Shown here: one piece after another, positions 1 through 5,540 of the stretch
Position numbering within the stretch: position 1 is the first letter of the stretch
Layout of the letters: every line of letters begins with the position of its first letter
From: Bacteroidales bacterium
GTDB lineage: Bacteria; Bacteroidota; Bacteroidia; Bacteroidales; UBA1402
DNA length: 5,540 nucleotides
NCBI GenBank assembly: GCA_012511135.1
Contig: JAAZGQ010000325.1
Location: 1-5,540, forward strand
Direction: 5' to 3'
Program-made: the position numbers and the translations under genes
The notes under the pieces: model-generated
Database searches by the model: none
The model's input: the letters and a program-made list of their open reading frames with translations, nothing else
Told to the model about the DNA's origin: nothing

Positions 1-151
1 AACTGTCCATGCAATCATCAGCATCAGATGGAGCATAGTCAAAAAGAGCAGCATCTCTGAAATTTCGCTCTCTGAGTTCCATTATTCGCTGCATCAAAGG
101 ATGCTGCAGATAATGCTTAAGTATAGGATTGTCAGTAAAATAATTAGCCAT
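1..151 (-). CDS. Acyl-CoA dehydrogenase, N-terminal fragment (runs off the window edge)
   Basis: Fifty codons are visible, starting with MANYFTDNPIL at the ATG at 151-149 and continuing open to base 1. The asparagine/aspartate-rich opening, the LKHYLQHPLMQRIMELRER stretch and the following DYAPSDADD segment resemble, from memory, the N-terminus of the roughly 570-600-residue acyl-CoA dehydrogenases of Bacteroides and relatives. These are FAD enzymes that oxidise acyl-CoA to enoyl-CoA and pass electrons to ETF. The catalytic and FAD-binding parts lie outside the window, so substrate chain length cannot be judged. The gene starts 2 bases after the etfA stop codon, which implies co-transcription, and that partnership is the strongest support for the call. 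No Shine-Dalgarno sequence is seen; its leader lies inside the end of etfA. Confidence 0.8.
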   Translation of the reverse strand, partial: MANYFTDNPILKHYLQHPLMQRIMELRERNFRDAALFDYAPSDADDCMDS

Positions 152-153
152 GG

Positions 154-1167
154 CTATTTGGTGTTTTTTTTGTAATACTGAATCATTTTGGGGATTACGT
201 CTTCTACTCTGCCTGCGACAACATAATCGGCAATGCTGTTTATAGGGGCACAACGATCATTATTGATGGAAATGATGATAGCGCTTTCCTGCATCCCGGC
301 TAAATGCTGGATCTGCCCGGAGATGCCGCAGGCAATATATAATTTGGGTCTTACGGTCAATCCGGTTTGACCAATCTGCCTGTCGTGTTCACAAAAGCCT
401 GCGTCTACAGCAGCTCTGGATGCTCCAACTTCAGCATTGAGCACCTCGGCTAAATCGTACAAAAGTTGAAAATTTTCTTTGGAACCCACCCCGTAACCTC
501 CGGAAACAATAATAGACGCTATGTTGAGTTTATTTTTACTTTTCTCGATATGGCGGTCTATAACTTTGATGGCAAAATCGCTTTCACTGACGTATTCCTC
601 CACTTTATGCCTGATAACTGCACCTTTATAGTTAGGATCGAGAATTTCCTTTTTCATTACTCCTTCGCGTACTGTTGCCATCTGAGGACGGCATTCAGGG
701 TTGACGATGGTTGCCACAATATTGCCTCCGAAAGCCGGGCGAATTTGATACAGCAAATCTTCATAGGTTTTATCGCGCTCTTTGTGACTACCAATTTCAA
801 GGGCGGTACAATCGGCCGTCAATCCACTCCTTAAAGCAGAAGAAACCCTGGGTCCCAAATCCCTGCCTATAACAGTAGCGCCCATCAGGCAAACCTGTGG
901 TTTTTCTTCTTTGAATAATTTGATTAAGACCGAGGCATGAGGCAAGGTCGTATAGGGATACAGGCCCTCGTGATCAAACAAATGCAATACATCAACGCCA
1001 TAAGGCAGAATCTGACTGCTGATCTGCGCCAAATCGCTTCCTATAACAACAGCTTCGAGCTTACAACGGAGTTCATCGGCCAATTTTCGGCCTTTGGTGA
1101 GCAATTCCAGACTCACTTCTGCGATTTGTCTCTCTTCAATTTCGCAATATACAAACAAGTTATTCAT
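154..1167 (-). CDS. etfA: Electron transfer flavoprotein subunit alpha
   Basis: EtfA pairs with EtfB to form a cytoplasmic FAD-containing heterodimer that carries electrons between acyl-CoA dehydrogenases and other redox partners. From the ATG at 1167 the protein has 337 residues, normal for the family. The open frame extends to a TTG at 1233, but homologues as I recall them begin at MNNLFVYCEIE, so the 22 extra residues were dropped. The N-terminal Rossmann-like domain carries GATVIGRDLGPRV and SGLTADCTAL (about residues 96-121). The C-terminal FAD domain carries GYGVGSKEN (224-230 region), the SR pair (250-251), IGQTG (265-269) and the family signature GISGQIQH (281-288). The later N-x-D loop reads NNDRCAP, where many relatives have NxDPxAP, a small deviation. 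An acyl-CoA dehydrogenase follows after 2 bases. No etfB is found upstream, which is unusual. No convincing promoter was found on this strand. Confidence 0.96.
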   Translation of the reverse strand: MNNLFVYCEIEERQIAEVSLELLTKGRKLADELRCKLEAVVIGSDLAQISSQILPYGVDVLHLFDHEGLYPYTTLPHASVLIKLFKEEKPQVCLMGATVIGRDLGPRVSSALRSGLTADCTALEIGSHKERDKTYEDLLYQIRPAFGGNIVATIVNPECRPQMATVREGVMKKEILDPNYKGAVIRHKVEEYVSESDFAIKVIDRHIEKSKNKLNIASIIVSGGYGVGSKENFQLLYDLAEVLNAEVGASRAAVDAGFCEHDRQIGQTGLTVRPKLYIACGISGQIQHLAGMQESAIIISINNDRCAPINSIADYVVAGRVEDVIPKMIQYYKKNTK

Positions 1168-1199
1168 TCCTGAAGGGTATAACTGATCTAACATTTTAA

Positions 1200-1217
1200 G
1201 GAGAAAAAAGCTTCTCC
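1200..1217 (-). repeat. Short inverted repeat in the presumed etfA leader
   Basis: A perfect 6-base inverted repeat (GGAGAA / TTCTCC) with a 6-base loop lies 33 bases upstream of the chosen etfA ATG. In leftward RNA it would form a small hairpin with a U-rich loop. It is not followed by a U-run on either strand, so it does not look like an intrinsic terminator. It may be a leader hairpin or chance. Confidence 0.3.
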
Positions 1218-1290
1218 AATTCAAAGCCCGCAAGATTCACAATTTTTTATCAGATTAACAAATGATTTAAAGCTAAATTTTAAGCATGAT

Positions 1291-1300
1291 AACAGCTGTT
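1291..1300. repeat. 10-base palindrome AACAGCTGTT in the divergent intergenic region
   Basis: AACAGCTGTT reads identically on both strands and lies near the middle of the gap between etfA and the rightward operon. The symmetry does not extend beyond 10 bases. Its location would suit a dimeric regulator acting on either transcript, but no known operator is matched and a palindrome of this length can occur by chance. Confidence 0.25.
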
Positions 1301-1351
1301 TTGTTTTTTTATTGAATTTGGGGCTCAAATAAAATCTCTTGATTAAGCAGG

Positions 1352-1379
1352 TTGTAATTGGGCTCTTTGTTTATCTTTG
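1352..1379 (+). promoter_or_regulatory. Bacteroidota-type housekeeping promoter for the rightward operon
   Basis: TATCTTTG at 1372-1379 matches the Bacteroidota -7 consensus TAnnTTTG exactly. A TTG at 1352-1354 lies 17 bases upstream, at the short end of the spacing accepted for the -33 element in this phylum. Transcription would start a few bases downstream, around 1384-1388. This places the start inside the upstream extension of the first gene's open frame and argues against initiation at the TTG at 1358. The leader to the ATG at 1430 would be about 45 bases. Confidence 0.6.
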
Positions 1380-1429
1380 CACATAAACAATCTAACGATC
1401 TGATGCAAGCCTCTTTTTGTGAAAATCCC

Positions 1430-3259
1430 ATGAAAGCCTATTACGATCATATTTCCACCCCTCCGGAACACAGAACTCCATGTATAGGCTTATCGGCAAA
1501 CTTTGACGGCAAGCAGGCTTTAATGGCCAAAGCTTATTTTGAAGCCTTGGCCAAAGCGGGCGGTTCGCCGCTGATTATACCGCCCTTCGAGGGCAAGGAG
1601 CAGATCGAAAGCCTTTTAGACAGACTGGACGCGATCATTTTTACCGGAGGAGGAGATTTTGATCCGGCCATTCTGGGAGAAGAGCCTCACGAAGCTTTAG
1701 GCAGCTTTGATACAACCCGCGACGAGTTTGAATTATTAGTCCTGCGTCTGGCATTGGATAAACAATTGCCTATACTCGGTATTTGCAGAGGAATACAACT
1801 TATTAACCTTGGTATGGGAGGGACACTCTATCAGGACATCTACAGCCAACACCGTCACAAATGTATCGATCACAGTCAAACTGCCGCAAGATCGGAAAGT
1901 TCTCATTCTGTAGAAATTTTTCCTGAAACACTGATTCATTCACTGTTTAATAGAGACAAACTGGCCGTTAATTCCTTTCACCATCAGGCTATCAGAGATC
2001 TGGCAGACGGATTGAAAGTGAGTGCACTGAGTTCTGATGGAATTATTGAAGGGATTGAATCGGTACATGAAAAACCAATTATGGGTCTGCAATGGCACCC
2101 CGAATGCCTCGTAACAAACAAAGAGGATTCTATGTTACCCGTTTTCGAATGGCTGGTTAAAGAGGCCTTATTGTACAGAGATTGCAGAACCCTGTGCCGG
2201 GAAACACCTACTCTCGACTCTCATTGTGACACGGCTCTCTACTTTACCAACGAACAAACCATAGAAGAGGAATTATATTCTCCGGATTTTGATTTTTACT
2301 CCGGAATAAGCGCAAGATCCACCAAAGTATCAAGCCTGCCCCTAATACCCGCGAACAAGCTAGACTTACGAAAAATGCAAAACGGCGGGCTCGATTGTGC
2401 CATCATGGCCGCCTACATCAAGCAGGGCAAGCGCGATAAGCAAGGCCTGAAACAAGCCGGACATACTTGCTTAAACATGCTGAAAGGCATTAAGGCACAA
2501 GTGGCGAACTACCCTGACTTGGCAGGCTTGGCCCGTAAGGTCAGCGAAATTAAAAAACTAAAGTCTGAAGGCAAGAAAGCCATTCTGCTGGCCATTGAAA
2601 ATGCTTATGCCCTGGGGGCCAATTTAAAACTGCTCGACACATTTGACAAGGCAGGCGTCTGCTATATAACGCTTTGTCACAACGGACACAACGATGTATG
2701 CGACTCCGCTTCCGATGAGAAGCATCCCGAACACCACGGGCTGAGTCCTTTTGGTAAAGAACTGGTATCGGCCATGGCCGCTAAGGGTATTTTGGCAGAT
2801 GTTTCCCATGCTTCCGAAAAAACTTTTTATGACGTACTTGAGATTTGTCCCGCTCCTGTCATTGCTTCCCACTCTTCTGCCAAAGCATTATGCATGCACT
2901 CCCGTAATCTCAGTGATGAACAGATTTTATCTCTCAGCAAAAACAATGGCTATATTGGCCTTTGCCTCTACGAAGGCTTTCTGGTCAAAAACCGCCCTGC
3001 CGGCATCAAAGACGTCCTTGCTCATATCAACCATCTCCGCTCAGTGGGAGGTGTTGAAATAATAGGTATAGGCAGCGATTTTGACGGAGGCGGAGGCATA
3101 CCCGGCTGCCAAAATGCCGGCGAATATTTCAATTTACTAAGAGCCCTCAAAGCCGAAGGTTATACCGATGAAGAAATCAGTCTGATAGTCGGAGGTAACT
3201 TTTTGAGAACCCTGCAACTTGCTCAGCTTTACGCTGAAAACCATAAAAAGGCACTGTAA
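1430..3259 (+). CDS. Fusion of gamma-glutamyl hydrolase (peptidase C26) and zinc dipeptidase (peptidase M19)
   Basis: A 609-residue protein (from ATG 1430) joins two complete hydrolase domains. Residues about 14-245 resemble PuuD-type gamma-glutamyl-GABA hydrolases: a TGGGD loop (72-76), the nucleophile elbow GICRG with Cys119, VNSFHHQA, and QWHPE giving His223 and Glu225 of the triad. Residues about 260-601 resemble renal-type dipeptidases: DSHCD (His265, Asp267), bridging Glu390 in AIENAYALG, CHNGHND (His417 region), VSH (His460), SHSSA (His481), RNLSDE (Arg492) and GIGSDFDG (Asp550). All expected catalytic and metal residues appear intact, so both halves are probably active. No signal peptide is seen, so it should be cytoplasmic. 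The open frame reaches back to TTG 1358, but the promoter lies within that part. ATG 1403 is possible, but 1430 fits homologue starts better. The likely role is cleavage of gamma-glutamyl peptides followed by dipeptide hydrolysis; the true substrate is unknown. Confidence 0.9.
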   Translation: MKAYYDHISTPPEHRTPCIGLSANFDGKQALMAKAYFEALAKAGGSPLIIPPFEGKEQIESLLDRLDAIIFTGGGDFDPAILGEEPHEALGSFDTTRDEFELLVLRLALDKQLPILGICRGIQLINLGMGGTLYQDIYSQHRHKCIDHSQTAARSESSHSVEIFPETLIHSLFNRDKLAVNSFHHQAIRDLADGLKVSALSSDGIIEGIESVHEKPIMGLQWHPECLVTNKEDSMLPVFEWLVKEALLYRDCRTLCRETPTLDSHCDTALYFTNEQTIEEELYSPDFDFYSGISARSTKVSSLPLIPANKLDLRKMQNGGLDCAIMAAYIKQGKRDKQGLKQAGHTCLNMLKGIKAQVANYPDLAGLARKVSEIKKLKSEGKKAILLAIENAYALGANLKLLDTFDKAGVCYITLCHNGHNDVCDSASDEKHPEHHGLSPFGKELVSAMAAKGILADVSHASEKTFYDVLEICPAPVIASHSSAKALCMHSRNLSDEQILSLSKNNGYIGLCLYEGFLVKNRPAGIKDVLAHINHLRSVGGVEIIGIGSDFDGGGGIPGCQNAGEYFNLLRALKAEGYTDEEISLIVGGNFLRTLQLAQLYAENHKKAL

Positions 3260-3261
3260 TG
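3247..3261 (+). promoter_or_regulatory. Weak Shine-Dalgarno and TAATG start/stop overlap
   Basis: AAAGG at 3247-3251 lies 7 bases before the ATG at 3259. The ATG shares its A with the last base of the preceding TAA stop codon (3257-3259). This arrangement suggests translational coupling between the fusion hydrolase and the cyclotransferase, and it fixes the downstream start. It is the only well-spaced Shine-Dalgarno-like sequence I found before a gene here. Confidence 0.45.
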
Positions 3262-4299
3262 CTTATTACTCCAAAACAATCCCGACAGTTATCGCTTAAA
3301 GAAATCAGTATTATACCTCGTCTGGCTGCTGTTTCGTTTCTATTATTATTTCTTTTGATGAGCTCCTGTATGTCCGGACAAAAAAAGAAATCCTCCTCTG
3401 AACAGGTTCCTAAAGTTGTACCTGTTTTTAATGCAGACTCAGCCTATCGTTATCTGGCCCGGCAGCTTTCCTTTGGACCCCGGGTACCCAACACAGAGGG
3501 ACATGAAGCCTGCGGTGATTTCCTGACAGAAAAAATGCGCTCTTTTGGCGGCACGGTCACCGAGCAGACAATGCAACTGATGGCCTTTGACGGCAGCCTG
3601 CTTAATGCCAGAAACATTATTGTTTCCTTTAATTCCGAAAAAAATCGCCGGGTTTTGCTGTTTGCTCATTGGGACAGCCGTCCCTGGGCAGACGAAGATC
3701 CCGATCCTCTAAACAGATACAAGGCTATTCCCGGAGCCAACGACGGAGCCAGCGGGGTGGCAGTCTTGATGGAAATCGCCAGGCAGCTGGGATTGGACAG
3801 CCCGGCCTCACTGGGCATAGACATCATCTTGTTCGATGCAGAAGATTACGGGCAGCCCTCATTCTCCGATGGAACGCGGGTTGAAGATTCCTGGTGTCTT
3901 GGCTCTCAGTACTGGGCAAAAAATCCTCATATCAAAAATTACTCCGCTGAATACGGCATTTTGTTGGATATGGTAGGTGCAAAAGGCGCTGTTTTTTCCA
4001 AAGAATATTATTCTCTGCGTTATGCAGCTCCCATTGTTAATAAAGTATGGAACACGGCAGCAAGAATAGGTTACAGTAAGTATTTTGAAAATGCCGAGGG
4101 TGGAGCCATTACAGACGACCATTTGTATATAAATCGTTTAGCAGGCATACCCAGCATCAACATCATCGACTACCGCAGCGACAGTCCAAATGGCTTTTTC
4201 CCTTATTGGCACACTTTGGAAGACAGTCTGGACAAAATCGACAAAAACAGCCTGAAAGCGGCAGGTCAAACACTTTTAGAATTAATTTACTCAGAATAA
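3259..4299 (+). CDS. Glutaminyl-peptide cyclotransferase (type II, M28 fold), periplasmic lipoprotein
   Basis: This enzyme converts N-terminal glutamine of exported proteins to pyroglutamate. In Bacteroidota most signal peptidase I substrates begin with Gln after cleavage, and Porphyromonas gingivalis has a well-studied animal-like enzyme of this kind. The 346-residue protein has a basic N-terminus, a hydrophobic stretch (about 22-34) and a lipobox-like LLMSSC with Cys37. The residues after it (MSGQKKKSSS) lack the acidic surface-export signal, so it probably faces the periplasm. The catalytic domain shows AHWDSRPW (136-142), GANDGASG with zinc ligand Asp162, FDAEDYG with general acid/base Glu195 and zinc ligand Asp196, LLDMVG with Asp237, and WHTLED with Trp317 and zinc ligand His318. 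The Asp in place of the second Glu of the animal FDGEE motif is the Bacteroidota form. A generic M28 aminopeptidase is the alternative, but the single-zinc pattern and WHT motif favour the cyclase. rnhB begins 4 bases downstream. Confidence 0.88.
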   Translation: MLITPKQSRQLSLKEISIIPRLAAVSFLLLFLLMSSCMSGQKKKSSSEQVPKVVPVFNADSAYRYLARQLSFGPRVPNTEGHEACGDFLTEKMRSFGGTVTEQTMQLMAFDGSLLNARNIIVSFNSEKNRRVLLFAHWDSRPWADEDPDPLNRYKAIPGANDGASGVAVLMEIARQLGLDSPASLGIDIILFDAEDYGQPSFSDGTRVEDSWCLGSQYWAKNPHIKNYSAEYGILLDMVGAKGAVFSKEYYSLRYAAPIVNKVWNTAARIGYSKYFENAEGGAITDDHLYINRLAGIPSINIIDYRSDSPNGFFPYWHTLEDSLDKIDKNSLKAAGQTLLELIYSE

Positions 4300-4303
4300 G
4301 CCT

Positions 4304-4960
4304 ATGCTCTTGCCTTTTTTACAGGAAGGACGTATCGAAGCCGGCTGTGACGAAGCCGGCCGGGGCTGTCTGGCCGGGCCGGTTTTTGCGGCTGCCGTCG
4401 TAACGGGAGCTGATTTTGACTGTCCCGAAATTAACGATTCCAAACAACTCAGCGCCAGGCAGCGCTATCGACTCAGGGCCGAAATCGAAAAGCATGCGCT
4501 GGCCTGGGCTGTCGGCAGTGCCAGCCCCGATGAAATCGATAAAATCAATATTCTCAACGCAGCTCTCCTGGCTATGCACAGGGCGGTGCTGCATTTAAAG
4601 CTTAGTCCCGACTATTTACTCATCGATGGCAATCGCTACCGCAGGCCTTCGCAATTACCAATGTGTAAAATCTCTGCCAATGCCGATGATTTCGCTAAAA
4701 TAGAACCTATTCCGGTCAGTTGTTTTGTCAAGGGAGACGGACGGTTTGTTTCCATTGCCGCTGCCTCCATACTGGCCAAAACATACAGAGACGACTATAT
4801 GCTGAATTTACACAGGCAATACCCTCAATACGCCTGGAATAAAAACCAGGGCTACCCTACCGCAGAACATCGCCGGGCCATTGCAGATTACGGAATCAGC
4901 CCTTTTCACCGGAAAACATTCAGACTTCTGCCGGTTGAACAACAATTAAGTCTTTTTTAA
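4304..4960 (+). CDS. rnhB: Ribonuclease HII
   Basis: RNase HII nicks DNA 5' of embedded ribonucleotides to start ribonucleotide excision repair and also cuts RNA in RNA/DNA hybrids. The 218-residue protein begins MLLPFLQEG, matching Bacteroidales homologues as I recall them, and then shows DEAGRG (Asp16, Glu17), NDSKQLS (44-50), DKINILNAALLAMHRA, LLIDGN (Asp108), VSIAAASILAKTYRD (metal ligand Asp163), NQGYPTAEH and the SPFHRKTF segment. All four metal-binding acids are present. Two oddities stand out: about 18 extra residues around 113-131, between the IDGNR strand and VKGDG, compared with the roughly 200-residue homologues I remember; and the last five residues QLSLF, which match the bacterial sliding-clamp-binding consensus. 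It lies 4 bases after the cyclotransferase stop and 1 base before the MATE gene, so it is within the operon. No Shine-Dalgarno sequence is evident. Confidence 0.97.
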   Translation: MLLPFLQEGRIEAGCDEAGRGCLAGPVFAAAVVTGADFDCPEINDSKQLSARQRYRLRAEIEKHALAWAVGSASPDEIDKINILNAALLAMHRAVLHLKLSPDYLLIDGNRYRRPSQLPMCKISANADDFAKIEPIPVSCFVKGDGRFVSIAAASILAKTYRDDYMLNLHRQYPQYAWNKNQGYPTAEHRRAIADYGISPFHRKTFRLLPVEQQLSLF

Positions 4961-4961
4961 A

Positions 4962-5540
4962 ATGACAGCCGTAAAAGACTTAACCCGGGGGCCCATAGGC
5001 AAACAGCTTTTTTATTTGTCGCTGCCCATTATCAGTACCTCTTTTATTCAAATGGCTTACAGTCTGACGGATATGGCCTGGGTGGGACGCTTGAGTACCA
5101 AATCGGTCGCCGCTGTCGGTGCTGTAGGCATTTTGGTCTGGCTGACCAATTCGGTCTCTTTGTTGAACAAAGTGGGGGCAGAAATCAGCGTGGCTCAGGC
5201 CATAGGGGCTCAGAATATGAACAAAGCCCGCAGCTATGCCTCTCACAACATCAGTATGTCGCTGATTTTATCCTTGATCTGGGCAAGTCTCTTGTTTGGT
5301 TTTGCATATCCATTGTTGGGTATTTACAAAATGGAAGCCGGCATTGAGCTGGAAGCTGTCCGTTACCTTAGAATAGTACTCTGTGCTTTCCCTTTTCTGT
5401 TTTTGTCTGCCAGCTTCACCGGAATCTACAACGCGGCCGGACTGAGCAAAATTCCTTTTTACATCAACGGCAGTGGTTTGATTTTAAATCTGGTACTAGA
5501 TCCTGTTTTTATTTTTGCCCTGGATATGGGTACGGCGGGA
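4962..5540 (+). CDS. MATE-family efflux transporter, N-terminal part (runs off the window edge)
   Basis: The first 193 residues of a protein expected to be about 440-460 long are visible. MATE transporters are inner-membrane antiporters of 12 helices that use Na+ or H+ gradients to expel organic cations, drugs or metabolites. The start DLTRGPIGKQLFYLSLPI leads into helix 1, followed by the family-typical SFIQMAYSLTDMAWVGRL, the AAVGAVGI segment, NKVGAEISVAQAIGAQN, and the NAAGLSKIPFYINGSGLILN segment leading to LDPVFIF. Several hydrophobic helices, about five, are present. The reading frame is open to the last base. The ATG lies 1 base after the rnhB stop, indicating co-transcription and probable coupling. 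The transported substrate cannot be inferred from this fragment. Confidence 0.93.
   Translation, partial: MTAVKDLTRGPIGKQLFYLSLPIISTSFIQMAYSLTDMAWVGRLSTKSVAAVGAVGILVWLTNSVSLLNKVGAEISVAQAIGAQNMNKARSYASHNISMSLILSLIWASLLFGFAYPLLGIYKMEAGIELEAVRYLRIVLCAFPFLFLSASFTGIYNAAGLSKIPFYINGSGLILNLVLDPVFIFALDMGTAG

Noticed and set aside
466..1173. Plus-strand open frames opposite etfA
   Set aside because: They lie antisense to the clearly recognisable etfA, have no family resemblance, and their compositions look like reverse-complement shadows.
1200..1217. Intrinsic terminator
   Set aside because: The stem is only 6 bases and no U-run follows on either strand; there is also no gene ending nearby that needs one.
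1168..1233. N-terminal extension of EtfA from TTG 1233
   Set aside because: The 22 added residues do not resemble EtfA, whereas MNNLFVYCEIE is the recognised N-terminus.
1326..1333. Minus-strand TTTATTTG as a -7 element for etfA
   Set aside because: It has one mismatch to TAnnTTTG in a key position and no TTG at suitable spacing upstream, so it was not listed as a promoter.
1736..2872. Minus-strand open frames inside the fusion gene
   Set aside because: They overlap a long gene with two intact catalytic domains and have no recognisable product.
4319..4594. Open frames overlapping rnhB on both strands
   Set aside because: They are shadows of the RNase HII frame, which carries all family motifs.
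1..5540. Mobile element, CRISPR array, defence system or biosynthetic cluster
   Set aside because: No spaced direct repeats, transposase, integrase, target-site duplications or defence-type domains were seen; gene content is metabolic and housekeeping with uniform style throughout.

Overview
The window looks like a chromosomal segment of a Bacteroidota member, probably order Bacteroidales. Four signs support this: the EtfA and acyl-CoA dehydrogenase N-termini closely resemble Bacteroides-type sequences; one promoter matches the Bacteroidota -33/-7 pattern (TTG ... TAnnTTTG); Shine-Dalgarno sequences are weak or absent before most genes; and a type II glutaminyl cyclase lipoprotein is present, typical of the phylum. 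No rRNA, tRNA, insertion sequence, prophage or CRISPR array is visible. Species cannot be named from this stretch.

Left part (1-1167, minus strand): two genes of an electron-transfer/fatty-acid oxidation operon read leftward. etfA (electron transfer flavoprotein alpha subunit) is followed after 2 bases by an acyl-CoA dehydrogenase cut by the window edge. The partner etfB, usually next to etfA, is not in the expected upstream position.

Middle (1168-1429): a divergent intergenic region of about 260 bases. It holds a good Bacteroidota-type promoter for the rightward genes, a 10-base palindrome, and a short inverted repeat in the presumed etfA leader.

Right part (1430-5540, plus strand): four tightly packed genes that almost certainly form one transcript. 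They are (i) a cytoplasmic fusion of a class-I-glutamine-amidotransferase-like gamma-glutamyl hydrolase (peptidase C26, PuuD-like) with a zinc dipeptidase (peptidase M19); (ii) a periplasmic lipoprotein glutaminyl-peptide cyclotransferase of the M28 fold, starting within a TAATG overlap; (iii) ribonuclease HII (rnhB), with a C-terminal sequence like a sliding-clamp-binding motif; and (iv) the first 193 residues of a MATE-family efflux transporter. The first gene could remove gamma-glutamyl groups and split the resulting dipeptides. The second forms N-terminal pyroglutamate on exported proteins. RNase HII removes ribonucleotides from DNA, and the MATE protein exports small molecules. The last two appear to share the transcript rather than a pathway.

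I see no clearly novel multi-gene system. The most interesting points are the two-enzyme fusion, the missing etfB, the exact clamp motif at the end of RNase HII, an apparent insertion in RNase HII, and the promoter that fixes the start of the fusion gene.
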